This document shows positions 25,432 to 34,510 of a stretch of DNA of 64,000 nt, piece by piece (position 1 is the first letter of the stretch; the number at the start of each line of letters is the position of its first letter). This stretch comes from an uncultured Alphaproteobacteria bacterium (GTDB lineage: Bacteria; Pseudomonadota; Alphaproteobacteria; Rhodobacterales; Rhodobacteraceae), in contig CACLZW010000001.1 of NCBI GenBank assembly GCA_902611475.1, forward strand, positions 1 through 64,000. Reading direction: 5' to 3'. The notes beneath the pieces are model-generated. The model was given only the letters and a program-made list of their open reading frames with translations, was not told the origin of the DNA and searched no databases. The position numbers and the translations under genes are program-made.

Positions 25432-27264
25432 TTACTCAGCAGCCTGTTCAGTCATGATAAAACCTCCTGACTGTTTATCCCAATATTGTCTATATAAGCC
25501 ATTAATCTTTAGAAGTTTTCTATGTGTACCTTCTTCAACTATCTGTCCATCCGAAAGAACAAGTATTCTATCCATTTTCGCCAAAGTAGATAAGCGGTGG
25601 GCAATAGCTAAAACAGTTTTATTCTCCATGACTAACTCAAGTGCATTTTGTATTGAGTTCTCAACTTCGCTATCCAAGGCACTAGTAGCCTCGTCCAAAA
25701 CAAGAATAGGTGAGTCTTTTAATATTGCTCGAGCAAGAGCAATTCTTTGTCTTTGGCCTCCAGACAGCTTTACACCTTGTTCGCCTAAATGTGCGTCATA
25801 ACCTTTTCTTCCCCTGTGGTCCTCTAAATCTTGAATGAACTCATGCGCCTCTGCTTGCCTACTGGATCGAATTAGATCTTTTTCTGTTGCATTGGGATTT
25901 CCATACATGATGTTGTCGCGTGCAGACCTATTAAAAAGAGCAGTTTCCTGTGTCACCATTGCTATTTGCTTTCTCAAACTTGATTGAGTTATATCGTTTA
26001 TATTTATGCAATCAATCAATACGGCTCCCTTTTGCGGTTCATAGAGCCTAAGCAGGAGTGATACTAAGGTAGATTTGCCAGCTCCAGACGCTCCCACAAG
26101 TCCAATTTTTTCTCCTGCTTTAATAGACAAGGAGATATTTTTTACGGCAGCTAAATTTTGGCCATAGGTAAAACTAACATTTTTAAAGTCTATAGATCCT
26201 TTTGATACCAAAAGGTCTGGTGCATTATCTTTATCACCTAATCTATATGACGTAGACAAAGTTTTTACTCCATCTTCAACTTCTCCCAAGTTTGCGTATA
26301 AAGTCATCAGAGTAAAACTTACCCATCCAGTCATCTGCGATAGTCTTAATGATATTGCCCCAGCAGCAGCAATATCGCCTGCTGAAACATTTCCTACGCT
26401 CCAATAATAAAGGCTCCCACCAACTAACATTATAGGTAAGACCCCAGAGAGACCATTTAAACAGAACCTAAACCAGGCAGCAATTACACCATAATTGATA
26501 GAAAACTCTCTGAAATTATCCATTGCATCAATCGCCGCATCATCTTCCTTTTTGTCATGAGCAAATAACTTTACCGTTTTTATATTGGTAACCGTATCAA
26601 CAATTTGTCCAGTCACCAAAGCCCTTGCACCAGCTTTGTCACGTGATCTGTTCCTAATCTTGGGCATGAAATATCGAATTAGAAAAAGATATGCAACCAA
26701 CCAAGCGAATAGAGCTATTGAAAGTGTTATATTAACAGTTGTAAGCATTAGAGCCGCCCCTACCACTGAAGCCAAAGCTAACAGTATAGTATGAATGATT
26801 TCTATCACTACGTCTGTTGCGGCTCTAGCTGTTTGCATTTCTTTTTGTGCAATCCTTCCAGCGAAATCATTTTCAAAAAATGTAACGGACTGACCGAGTG
26901 TCCATCGATGGAGCCTTGATAAAATTAAATTAAATATGTTTGGTGACACAATGACTGTTTGCGTATATGAAAAAGCTCCGAATATTATTGGTCTAATTAC
27001 TAAAAAAAATAGCAAACCTGACGCTAAAAGTAAGATCTGGCTACTTATTGGGTTGTTGGATGAAGAGGCTAGCGCCGCATCTATAAGAAGTCCTAATAGG
27101 ACCACAGCAGATACCTCAATAAAACCAGTCAAAATAGAGACAAAACCTGATAAAAATAACACGGGAAAACTACCTCTTAGAGCCCAGTGGAAAAAACTCA
27201 GAGTATTAGAAGGAGGAGGTCCCTCAGCTTTTTGTTTGTGATTGATCCAGTTGGCTGGCTTCAT
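25432..27264 (-). CDS. ABC exporter, fused permease and ATPase (MsbA-like)
   Basis: A 610-aa half-transporter: six membrane spans over residues 15-330 (type IV/ABC_membrane), then a nucleotide-binding domain with Walker A GASGAGKST, the signature LSGGQRQRIALARA, Walker B ILVLDEATSALD and H-loop AHRLS. It would work as a homodimer exporting a lipid, drug or other hydrophobic compound. The close match to the MsbA plan does not define the substrate. It is transcribed alone; the VOC gene upstream lies 46 bp away on the same strand. Confidence 0.92.
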   Translation of the reverse strand: MKPANWINHKQKAEGPPPSNTLSFFHWALRGSFPVLFLSGFVSILTGFIEVSAVVLLGLLIDAALASSSNNPISSQILLLASGLLFFLVIRPIIFGAFSYTQTVIVSPNIFNLILSRLHRWTLGQSVTFFENDFAGRIAQKEMQTARAATDVVIEIIHTILLALASVVGAALMLTTVNITLSIALFAWLVAYLFLIRYFMPKIRNRSRDKAGARALVTGQIVDTVTNIKTVKLFAHDKKEDDAAIDAMDNFREFSINYGVIAAWFRFCLNGLSGVLPIMLVGGSLYYWSVGNVSAGDIAAAGAISLRLSQMTGWVSFTLMTLYANLGEVEDGVKTLSTSYRLGDKDNAPDLLVSKGSIDFKNVSFTYGQNLAAVKNISLSIKAGEKIGLVGASGAGKSTLVSLLLRLYEPQKGAVLIDCININDITQSSLRKQIAMVTQETALFNRSARDNIMYGNPNATEKDLIRSSRQAEAHEFIQDLEDHRGRKGYDAHLGEQGVKLSGGQRQRIALARAILKDSPILVLDEATSALDSEVENSIQNALELVMENKTVLAIAHRLSTLAKMDRILVLSDGQIVEEGTHRKLLKINGLYRQYWDKQSGGFIMTEQAAE

Positions 27265-27310
27265 ATCCTGAGCCCAAATATCTTTGAATTTTTATTAAAG
27301 TGAGAGTGTT

Positions 27311-27859
27311 TCATGAATTGCTTTTTTTACTCAGACTTATGAGGGCATTTGATATATCTTCATCCTCTATATTCTTGGCTCCCCTTGAGAGTCGCAGTTT
27401 ATGAGCTTTTTCCAGAACCTGTCCATGAGTATAGCCTAGGGGCGGTTCAAATTTATAACTTGCTAGTTCAATCAATAAACCTAGCGGGTCTCGGAAATAT
27501 ATTGAGTCCATAAATCCTCTATCTTTTATACCGGAACTACCAATACCTCTCTCCTTCAATTTTTTTTCTGCAATCCTTATGGTGCTTTGACTTACCCAAA
27601 TCGCTACATGGTGTACAGACCCTATAGAGGTGTCTAATGGCTCTTGTTTTCCTATTCGCGATTCGTTAGTAAAAATGGTAACGGTTCGCCCGTCACCACA
27701 ATCAAAATATAAGTGATTTTCACTTTCATCATCTAGGTTGGGCTGCTCAAAAATAAGCTTCATCCCCAAAACATCTTGCCAAAAACTAATAGAAGTTTTT
27801 CTATCAGCGCCATTCAGGGTAATGTGATGGATTCCTTGGGATTGTAATATTGCTTGCAT
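27311..27859 (-). CDS. VOC-family (glyoxalase/bleomycin-resistance-type) protein
   Basis: From the ATG at 27857-27859, which has AAGGAA seven bases upstream, the product is 182 aa. It contains the two beta-alpha-beta-beta-beta units of the vicinal-oxygen-chelate fold, with GIHHITLNGADR and HHVAIWV providing metal-binding His residues and DPLGLLIELASY a Glu. The closest look is to ring-cleaving dioxygenase-like VOC proteins (CxxP-less, with ... FRDPLG). An ATG at 27904 is rejected because it has no ribosome-binding site. Substrate not predictable. Confidence 0.82.
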   Translation of the reverse strand: MQAILQSQGIHHITLNGADRKTSISFWQDVLGMKLIFEQPNLDDESENHLYFDCGDGRTVTIFTNESRIGKQEPLDTSIGSVHHVAIWVSQSTIRIAEKKLKERGIGSSGIKDRGFMDSIYFRDPLGLLIELASYKFEPPLGYTHGQVLEKAHKLRLSRGAKNIEDEDISNALISLSKKSNS

Positions 27860-27995
27860 CAGATGTTCCTTGTCAGAAAATAATTTAATTTGTCTAAAAA
27901 TCAAGTTTTGCTTGGAGATATACTACCTGACCACTACCATATACCAATAGAATGCTATATCGAACTTCGTTTAAACATCAAGGGAGCTGTTATTA

Positions 27996-28448
27996 ATGAA
28001 ACATCAGGGTGGCTGTCATTGCAAACAATTTAGTTTTAAAACCAACATGGATCCGATGTTAGTCGTTCAGTGTAACTGCAAGAGTTGTAGACGGCTCACA
28101 GGCTCAATAAACATTGGGTGTCTTTATGGGGATACAGAAGTCGATTTTGAAGGTGAAACAAATGTCTATGAATTTGCTGGAGGCAGTGGATTTATCAATA
28201 AAGCTTACTTTTGTTCAACATGTAACGTACGTGTTTATAATAAGCCAGCTCCCGAAGTAATGGAAGGCATGGTAAGCATTCCCTTAGGCTGCTTCAATAA
28301 TACAAATGAATTAGCACCAAAAGTTGAAATTTGGAGTGAGGAAAAGCTAACTTTCTTGTCAAAGTCTGAATGTATTTTAGAAGCCTTTGAGGGTAACGGA
28401 ATACCTGAGAGGTTGAATGCTCTTCTTTCAAGTCTGGAAAGTCGCTAG
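27996..28448 (+). CDS. GFA-family zinc protein (glutathione-dependent formaldehyde-activating-like)
   Basis: The 150-aa product carries the zinc-binding Cys pairs of the GFA/CENP-V fold: GGCHCKQ near the N-terminus, QCNCKSCRRL around residue 27-34, and FCSTCNVRVYNK near 73. The family name comes from a Paracoccus protein that speeds S-hydroxymethylglutathione formation, but most members have unproven roles. The gene is divergent from the VOC gene at 27311 with about 136 bp between starts. Confidence 0.88.
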   Translation: MKHQGGCHCKQFSFKTNMDPMLVVQCNCKSCRRLTGSINIGCLYGDTEVDFEGETNVYEFAGGSGFINKAYFCSTCNVRVYNKPAPEVMEGMVSIPLGCFNNTNELAPKVEIWSEEKLTFLSKSECILEAFEGNGIPERLNALLSSLESR

Positions 28449-28476
28449 GAATTTTTATTTTTAGAAAAGCCTAACT

Positions 28477-29043
28477 TCATGAACTCTTTGCATCAGTTGA
28501 ATCAAAGATTTTCAATCCATTTTTCCATATCTCTGTTTTTTCAATATCTCCAAGAATTGTATAATATGTCCAAGTACCAGTTTTTTTGCCGAGTTCATAT
28601 TGACCCTTTTTATAGAGCCAACCGTCATATGGATCTATGTAAATCCATGGCCCATCCAACTTACCGTCCTTATAAGTTGCCTTAATGTACAGTTGACCAC
28701 CACTACCATACTGCTCTCTTGTGCCATTCAATGTTCCAAGAGTGAAAAACTCAACCTCTTTTATTTTCCCATTCTCGTGATAATATTCCCATAGATTATC
28801 CTTTTTACCATTTTTGATCATTCCAGTTTCTTTAAGATAGCCATTTGGCCAATAAATCTCAATTTGTCCATTGAAGGGTGTATTCTTGAATTTTTCGAAA
28901 AACTGGTTCTTACGCTCGACTAAATTCTCCCACGTTTTCGGCTCAGACAGGCATTTATTTATAGGCAAAAGAACTAGTGAGCTCAAAAAAACGGAGGTAA
29001 GCGCAAGTAATTTAATATTTATTTTTTTATCTCTCTGATACAT
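28477..29043 (-). CDS. Exported MORN-repeat (YwqK-like) protein, paralogue 1
   Basis: The 188-aa product has an N-terminal signal or anchor (LLALTSVFLSSLVLLPINKC) and then tandem MORN-like strands: FNGQIEIYWPNGYLKETG, KDNLWEYYHENGKIKE, LDGPWIYIDPYDG and KTGTWTYYTILG. Such repeats form a beta-sheet surface in the YwqK antitoxin-like family. The Cys near residue 31 of the N-terminal part is weakly lipobox-like. It is a paralogue of the 34511-35113 product, sharing the plan E-x-V-xR-xx-F-xxKF-N-PF-G. Function unknown. Confidence 0.75.
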   Translation of the reverse strand: MYQRDKKINIKLLALTSVFLSSLVLLPINKCLSEPKTWENLVERKNQFFEKFKNTPFNGQIEIYWPNGYLKETGMIKNGKKDNLWEYYHENGKIKEVEFFTLGTLNGTREQYGSGGQLYIKATYKDGKLDGPWIYIDPYDGWLYKKGQYELGKKTGTWTYYTILGDIEKTEIWKNGLKIFDSTDAKSS

Positions 29044-29325
29044 GCTTTATACACTTTCCCATGCTTAAACATTTTTCAATTGGAAAGAACTCTTCTAGAA
29101 TAGATAGTATGCTCACATATCTAATCAATTGAAATTAATTCCAATATCTTAGATTAATAAAATAGCTTAAATTTTTGGTCTTACTATTGTCTTTTTCTAT
29201 TAATCCTAACATAATCTGTGAATATCAGATATTTTTACAAGTGTATTTTTGTGTGCTAAGGGGGTCAACTCCTAATATAAGAGATGGTGGTTTCCATGGC
29301 TTCCACAGTTTGAAATCTCGAATTC
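29044..29325. other. Intergenic region without a recognised gene
   Basis: AT-rich sequence between the MORN gene and a cytochrome P450 remnant on the same strand. I see no further frame or clear hairpin. It may contain decayed P450 sequence beyond recognition. Confidence 0.5.
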
Positions 29326-29502
29326 TTATTCCTCTTTAAGAAACAATTCTTTTGTGGTTCGATAAGACTTCCTTTGTTTCCTTATATCGCTTGCGAGCAT
29401 TTTATATTTACTAAGGTAGACAAATGGTCCTCTTTCTCTTAATGCACCATAAATTGTTTCTGGATTTAATAAGACCTCGGTTGAATAGGGATCAATATCC
29501 AT
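29326..29502 (-). pseudogene. Cytochrome P450, N-terminal remnant
   Basis: From the ATG at 29500-29502 the frame reads MDIDPYSTEVLLNPETIYGALRERGPFVYLSKY in pieces matching the first 35 residues of bacterial P450s of the CYP family common in alphaproteobacteria (FDP-S-E-L-P-Y-LRE-GP-V-L). The homology ends after the K-x-M-L strand, and the frame then stops at 29326 with no heme region downstream. It is a truncated relic. An intact P450 of similar opening is at 33282-34487, but it is not evident that this remnant derives from it. Confidence 0.65.
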
Positions 29503-29605
29503 GCTGTCACATTTTGAGGAACCGCGATTGCTTTGCGGGCTTGAAAGAGGTTCATGCAAAAAATATCAGGCTATACAAATACTAAATCAACTTCTTTTTT
29601 TCTTA

Positions 29606-29830
29606 TTATTCTTTGGGACGCTTGAAGACATATTCGGTCAAAGCTCTTCCTCCACCAACACGACTAGCGCTTACTAATTCCCAACCTTGGTCACCGTATT
29701 TATTCAAAGAGGGCGCATAATTTCCCAGTCGCAATTGATCGGCGTATAATTCATCATCTTTCGCGAGATCCTGCAAGCTTTTTAAGCTTCTTACGTTCTC
29801 GACCAATACTAAATATTCCCATTTTCTCAT
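29606..29830 (-). CDS. DUF4177-like small protein
   Basis: A 74-aa product with the layout KWEYLVLVEN ... LNKYGDQGWELVSAS ... TEYVFKRP, which is the pattern of DUF4177: an opening WEY strand, the GDQGWELV motif, and a final FKR strand. Such proteins are widespread small beta-rich proteins of unknown role. The frame is intact and the start has no competing choice. It lies alone on the minus strand between the P450 relic and a membrane protein. Confidence 0.72.
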   Translation of the reverse strand: MRKWEYLVLVENVRSLKSLQDLAKDDELYADQLRLGNYAPSLNKYGDQGWELVSASRVGGGRALTEYVFKRPKE

Positions 29831-29919
29831 TTATATGCTCCATCTAATCATACATTAGTAACGACCTAATCACTCCATTTTGTAGAGAGTTGAAAAGATC
29901 ATTGATTAATGATTTAACA

Positions 29920-30318
29920 CTAGGAGAAGTTTTTCTGAACACTTTTTGACATTAGCATGGTGAGTACTACCCCCTGCATAATGAAAAATAGAGGGGAAAT
30001 AATGTAAAAAGTAAAGAGGTAAAAATAATCTTGTTTTATTTGCATTGGATTAAAGAGTTCGCTTATAAATCCTAGAAAAACAAAGAGTAGGACCAATGGT
30101 AAATAGGTCAATCTACCCAAATTTTTAAGCCTTATAAGAAAAAATGCATTGAGTATATAAATAATGGAAAAAACGAGAAATAATACATTCCCAATATCGG
30201 TAAAATACTCTGTGCTTACGTTTGCACTCATTACAGTAGAATTATAGCCACCCCACAAAACTATTAGTATGAATAGCAGCGATTTCACTAAGACCGCTTT
30301 TTTTAAATCGTTTTTCAT
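29920..30318 (-). CDS. Four-span membrane protein of unknown function
   Basis: The 132-aa product has hydrophobic segments at about residues 9-27, 41-61, 68-88 and 102-124, so about four spans with short loops. I recognise no family. It starts 9 bp after the stop of the DCC-family gene, on the same strand, and the pair is probably co-transcribed. Such small DoxX/DUF-like membrane partners often accompany thiol oxidoreductases, but no specific similarity was seen. Confidence 0.6.
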   Translation of the reverse strand: MKNDLKKAVLVKSLLFILIVLWGGYNSTVMSANVSTEYFTDIGNVLFLVFSIIYILNAFFLIRLKNLGRLTYLPLVLLFVFLGFISELFNPMQIKQDYFYLFTFYIISPLFFIMQGVVLTMLMSKSVQKNFS

Positions 30319-30327
30319 TGATTTATT

Positions 30328-30687
30328 TTAGATTGACATTTGGCAATGAGCAGATCGCGAAAACTTCCAATCAGCAAATTTGTTATAAATTAAACTAAGA
30401 ACAGATCGCACCCCTGGGATAGTACATATTAACGCTATCAGACGCCACCTTGGAAGTTTTTTCCAAATAGCTATAAACGCGTCAATTCCAACGTAGATTG
30501 ACCCAGTTTGGTCAGAAACATGCAACCTTTTTAGGGCATCACGTTGAGACACATTGATCTTTTCTAGGTGCTGTGGCTCATTTGCAATGTCGTACCAAAT
30601 AAAGGTTGTGGGAGGGCAGATCTTCATATAGTGGCTTATTTCCCTGTTACAGAGGCCACACTTTCCGTCATAAAATACTGTTATCAT
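30328..30687 (-). CDS. DCC-family (DUF393) thiol-disulfide oxidoreductase-like protein
   Basis: From the ATG at 30685-30687, preceded by AGGAGA, the product is 119 aa. An ATG at 30708 is less favoured because the ribosome-binding site sits after it. The N-terminal signature FYDGKCGLCNREI has the family's conserved YDG-C-x-x-C-x-x-E, predicted to act as a redox thiol pair. The rest (WYDIANE ... GSIYVGIDAF ... WRLIALI) fits DUF393, an uncharacterised family in alphaproteobacteria. It heads a two-gene unit with the downstream membrane protein. Confidence 0.85.
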   Translation of the reverse strand: MITVFYDGKCGLCNREISHYMKICPPTTFIWYDIANEPQHLEKINVSQRDALKRLHVSDQTGSIYVGIDAFIAIWKKLPRWRLIALICTIPGVRSVLSLIYNKFADWKFSRSAHCQMSI

Positions 30688-30792
30688 ACAATTTCTCCTC
30701 ATGTACAAATAGGGTCAGATTTATGAACGTCAATAGATCGTTTATCAATTAGGTTATGGAAAGCAAACTTATATATCCTCACTGTTAGTATT

Positions 30793-31542
30793 TCATTCAA
30801 CTAGCAAAAAGTCTACGCCGCCCAAATGAATATTATTGTTTATCAAAACCCCTCTACTTACCGCTCTTTTTTCTATTTCCAACCTTTTTGCTGTATGAAT
30901 TTGAAAGGCAGATATATGCTCAGATTGTGACTGAGTATTTATAACAAAGTTTATACTAGATCCTGATAAATCGATTGAGGTTTTATCTAATGATCTTTTC
31001 CTACCTAGCGCTCTTTCCCAATTAGATAATAAATTATTTGGGTCTGGACTGCAGATGTTAACCCCTGAAACGTGACTTACCAGCGATTTATTTATATCTT
31101 TCTCCCATTCTGTTCCTGCCCATAGCCAAGAAGATGCAGGTTGCATATTATCTATTGACAAAATAGCACCACCAACTTGTTTTGGATGAAGATGAAGTGA
31201 TTGACCATGAATATCGTCAAACTTACGATTTTCGTACCACACAATATCCATTTTAACATTTTCTAGCCTTTTCCGTTCTTTTTCTAAATCGACTGAGTCA
31301 ACAATGACCATATAGCCTCCATCACCACCTCTTTTTTTAAGGAAACGTTCTGCCGATGTATTTTCTTTAATGGGTGTTACCAGCTCTAAAAAGGTATCGC
31401 CCAAAGGAATGAGAACATTTTGTAAGCCAAAGACAATTAACTCCGGATCACTGAATGTTCTTTTCAGCTCGAAAAGATCGCAAATACTATCTGCAAGAAG
31501 ATCCATCTCACTTGTAGCAATAACCAATTGCCTTAAACGCAT
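30793..31542 (-). CDS. VOC-superfamily protein (glyoxalase-like domain)
   Basis: A 249-aa product whose first half has the LVIATSEMD ... LFELKRTF ... PLGDTFLELVTP strands of a VOC domain. The second half (SHVSGVNICSPDPNNLLSNWERALG) repeats the fold with weaker conservation. Metal-ligand residues are not obvious in the second domain, so a binding rather than a catalytic role is possible. It is monocistronic, divergent from the TPR-FkbM gene, with about 100 bp of promoter region between them. Confidence 0.75.
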   Translation of the reverse strand: MRLRQLVIATSEMDLLADSICDLFELKRTFSDPELIVFGLQNVLIPLGDTFLELVTPIKENTSAERFLKKRGGDGGYMVIVDSVDLEKERKRLENVKMDIVWYENRKFDDIHGQSLHLHPKQVGGAILSIDNMQPASSWLWAGTEWEKDINKSLVSHVSGVNICSPDPNNLLSNWERALGRKRSLDKTSIDLSGSSINFVINTQSQSEHISAFQIHTAKRLEIEKRAVSRGVLINNNIHLGGVDFLLVE

Positions 31543-31645
31543 ATTAAACCCCTCAGAAATTTTTATTAAAACAATAGAGTACCAAAAAAAAGTTCAGCTA
31601 TAAAGTGACTAAAAAAAGTCGATGAGCCTTTACTAGTTTGTGTTT

Positions 31646-32827
31646 ATGGATACTATTACTTTAACCAGCGAGACTAAGTATATGAAAACAAATTTTGGCA
31701 AGGGATTGCTAGCTTTTTCTGAAGGTAAATATGAGCAAGCCTTTACCTTTTTTGAAAAGTCCCATAGAGAAAATATACCAACTGATAAGCATCTTACTCT
31801 ATACAATATGGGGTTAAGCTTAATTTTTTTGGAAGATTTGGTGCCTGCTGAAGATTATTTTTTGAAAGCATTAAGATATCTGCCCAATCACTCTGATAGC
31901 CTTCATTGGATTGCATATATTTATTTTAAGAAGGGACAATTATCAGCTGCTCAAGATCATTATTTAAGTTCATTGAAATCTTATTCACGATCTCAAACGA
32001 GTATAAATGGTTGCATACATTTTTTTATTGAACAAGGGTTCAACGGAGAAGAAATAAATGTCCTTTTGAATAAAAATGGAGTGCAACTTAAAGAAGATGA
32101 AAATTTTTATTTGAAACTTGCGGATTCAGTGAAAGTATCGATTGATTCAAATATTAGCTTTTCTTTGATAGGAATAGATCCTCGATCTACGATGCAGAAA
32201 TCTATCGATAATTACGGCTGCTATGAGCCCTTAATGGTAAAAAAAATATTAAAAAATGTTCGAGAAACGGATATTGTGTATGATATCGGTGCACATATAG
32301 GTTATTACAGCAGCATTTTTAATAAACTGACTGAGAGTAAACAAGTTGTATCACTTGAACCTGATTTTTACTCGAGTAATCTTATTAAAAGGAATACAAA
32401 TGGGAGGGGTATTGTAGTTAACAAGTTCATTGGAAGTAAGTTAGGCTACAATACGACCACCTTAAATGATTTATCATCTATGCTTAATTTGGAGCCTTCA
32501 GTAATAAAGATGGATATTGAAGGTTTTGAAGTAGAAGCATTTGAAGGAGGGTGGGAAATAATAAGAAATCTTAGACCACAAATATTTTTGGAAATACACC
32601 CAAAGTTTATTAACAAAAGAAATCCAACGGCATTCAATAAACTAATAGATGAGCTTTTTCAACTTTACAACATGGAGTATGCTAGAAACCATTGGGGTCA
32701 GATTAAAGGTGAAGAAACTTTCCATAATGAATGGGAAAAGGCCACTCCTGATATTATATCTAAAATCGCTAATGAAATAATATTTAATGATCAAAAACCT
32801 AACGCTTTCGCTATACATTGTTTTTAG
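31646..32827 (+). CDS. TPR repeat protein fused to FkbM-type methyltransferase
   Basis: The first 130 or so residues contain tetratricopeptide-like helix pairs (LLAFSEGKYEQAF, TLYNMGLSLIFLEDLVPAEDY, SLHWIAYIYFKKGQLSAAQDHY). They are followed by an FkbM-family S-adenosylmethionine methyltransferase: motif I DIVYDIGAHIGYY, then VSLEPD, IKMDIEGFEVEAFEG, and PQIFLEIHP. FkbM enzymes O-methylate sugars in polysaccharides or secondary metabolites. The TPR arm may hold an acceptor or partner. The start is at ATG 31646; an upstream GTG adds two residues, and an ATG at 31682 is another option. A stem-loop terminator follows the next gene. Confidence 0.85.
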   Translation: MDTITLTSETKYMKTNFGKGLLAFSEGKYEQAFTFFEKSHRENIPTDKHLTLYNMGLSLIFLEDLVPAEDYFLKALRYLPNHSDSLHWIAYIYFKKGQLSAAQDHYLSSLKSYSRSQTSINGCIHFFIEQGFNGEEINVLLNKNGVQLKEDENFYLKLADSVKVSIDSNISFSLIGIDPRSTMQKSIDNYGCYEPLMVKKILKNVRETDIVYDIGAHIGYYSSIFNKLTESKQVVSLEPDFYSSNLIKRNTNGRGIVVNKFIGSKLGYNTTTLNDLSSMLNLEPSVIKMDIEGFEVEAFEGGWEIIRNLRPQIFLEIHPKFINKRNPTAFNKLIDELFQLYNMEYARNHWGQIKGEETFHNEWEKATPDIISKIANEIIFNDQKPNAFAIHCF

Positions 32828-32868
32828 AGTAATTTTTATTAAAAATAAAGACAGGGTAGAATGATTAA

Positions 32869-33084
32869 ATGAAAGTAAAAGATATTAAATTGGTAGGTTT
32901 CATAGATTGGTGGATACTTATTCCTGTTAGCATTATAATGTATTTAATTTTCCATTTATTTGCTTATTTCTTTTTAAATGTTCTTAATCATAAGCTCACT
33001 ATGAGAAGCAAAGGTGTAGTTCAATTTATTGGCTATACCATTGTTACTATTCTGATGTTAATTTCCCTTTTTTCATTTTTCTAA
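32869..33084 (+). CDS. Two-span membrane protein of unknown function
   Basis: The 71-aa product has two hydrophobic segments, about residues 12-37 and 50-70, with an Arg/Lys-containing loop (KLTMRSKG), so both termini probably face the cytoplasm. It begins 41 bp after the TPR-FkbM gene on the same strand and ends before the terminator at 33234. No family is recognised. Its uninterrupted frame and hydrophobic pattern suggest a real gene. Confidence 0.55.
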   Translation: MKVKDIKLVGFIDWWILIPVSIIMYLIFHLFAYFFLNVLNHKLTMRSKGVVQFIGYTIVTILMLISLFSFF

Positions 33085-33233
33085 TTGCAAAACCGAAAAC
33101 CATTATGGGGTCAGCAAACATTAGGTGTACAAATTAGTTTTCTCTGCTAACCTTGGATTACAGAGGTTTAGCAAATAACACTTAACGATTTATAGATAAT
33201 GAGCAGTAGCCTTTGTACTTTCCTCCCTAACTT

Positions 33234-33260
33234 AGCCGCAGAGGGACGCGGCTCTTTTTT
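33234..33260 (+). terminator. Rho-independent terminator for the TPR-FkbM/membrane-protein unit
   Basis: A 6-bp perfect stem AGCCGC (33234-33239) with GCGGCT (33248-33253), an eight-base loop, and a T tract (CTTTTTT) to 33260. It faces the plus-strand genes at 31646-33084 and lies just before the end of the convergent P450 gene. Confidence 0.75.
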
Positions 33261-33281
33261 AAAAAGATATGATCAAAAACA

Positions 33282-34487
33282 TCAAAACGAAGAAACTTCG
33301 ACCTCCATCTCCGTTATTTCTCGGAATCGAATACGGTTAGCAAGTTTTATTTTTTTTGATAGGTTTATTTCTTTAAAAGATGACATTAGTCTCAAAAAGG
33401 CAACTTTTGCTTCTAGACGCGCCAGATTAATGCCAGCACATATATGAATACCTAGTCCAAAAGATAAATGTCTATTTGGTGATCTTGATATATCGAAGAT
33501 TTCAGGCTCACAAAACTGTGAGGGATCTCTATTGGCTCCGGCAATAATCATATGAACTGGAGTTCCCTTTTGAATTGTTACATCTCCTAGCATTGTTGTT
33601 TCCAAACAATGCCTATTATTAATCTGGATTGGTGGTTGAAATCTGAGAACTTCATCGATAGCTGTATCAATTCTTTCGGGCTCTTTTTGTAACAATCTAT
33701 ATTGATCTCTGTGGTTAATTAGTTCATTAAGCCCATGTGATAACATATTTGTTGACGTTTCATGGCCTGCATTCAACATAAAAATGCATTGATGAAGAAG
33801 CTCAGTCTCAGATAATTCTAGACCTTCAGCTTCAATCAAAAGCGAAAGAATTTCATGAGCTTTATTGATATCTTTATGAGTTTTTCGGTACCTAATCTGA
33901 TCCCTAAGATATTCCTTGAAGTTTATAACAGCGGTCGAACCCTCATCTAACTGTTTAGGAGTAAGTTTAGGCTCTAATGCACCAAGAATTTTATGTGCCC
34001 AATCTCTAATTAATTGCCGATCCTCGCTCGGGATCCCTAAAACGCTGCAAACTACATCTACTGGAAGTCGAAAAGAAAAATCTGAAACAAAATTAAATTT
34101 TTTTTTCTCGTGCATCATAATTAAATAACTATCTACTAATTTGATAATATCTTTTTCTAACGCATGAATAGATTTGGGAGTGAAGGCCTTCTGGAAAATT
34201 TTCCTTATTCTAGTGTGATCTGGCGGATCTACAAAAACAACGGAAGTAGTATGGTGTTCAAACAGTGGTGATGCACCAAATTTAGCGCCAAAATCTGTTT
34301 TTTTATCAGAGCTCCAAATCTTAAAATTTCGATAAACACTAATAATTTCTTTATATGTTGTTAAAACAAAAGAGCCATCGGGGTTTTGGTGAATAGGTGA
34401 TTTTTCTCGGAGTAAATTGTAGTACTTATAAACGTTGTTAATAAAGTCGCTTGGAGGATTATAAAGGTCAAAAGATTCGATGCTCAT
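33282..34487 (-). CDS. Cytochrome P450
   Basis: A full-length bacterial P450 (401 aa). The oxygen-binding I helix has AGHETST (about residue 240), the K helix ExxR occurs in DEVLRFQPP, and the heme-binding loop FGLGIHICAG supplies the cysteine thiolate at about residue 348. It is soluble, with no N-terminal anchor, and would need ferredoxin and reductase partners, none of which is adjacent. The closest family cannot be told; many marine alphaproteobacterial P450s hydroxylate terpenoids or fatty-acid-like compounds. A MORN-type gene lies just downstream of its upstream end. Confidence 0.95.
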   Translation of the reverse strand: MSIESFDLYNPPSDFINNVYKYYNLLREKSPIHQNPDGSFVLTTYKEIISVYRNFKIWSSDKKTDFGAKFGASPLFEHHTTSVVFVDPPDHTRIRKIFQKAFTPKSIHALEKDIIKLVDSYLIMMHEKKKFNFVSDFSFRLPVDVVCSVLGIPSEDRQLIRDWAHKILGALEPKLTPKQLDEGSTAVINFKEYLRDQIRYRKTHKDINKAHEILSLLIEAEGLELSETELLHQCIFMLNAGHETSTNMLSHGLNELINHRDQYRLLQKEPERIDTAIDEVLRFQPPIQINNRHCLETTMLGDVTIQKGTPVHMIIAGANRDPSQFCEPEIFDISRSPNRHLSFGLGIHICAGINLARLEAKVAFLRLMSSFKEINLSKKIKLANRIRFREITEMEVEVSSF

Positions 34488-34510
34488 AGATTAAAGTTTA
34501 TAAGATGATT

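Noticed and set aside
32828..32868. AT-rich inverted repeat TTTTTATTAAAAA as a terminator
   Set aside because: Composed only of A and T, with a weak stem; the GC-rich hairpin at 33234 fits better.
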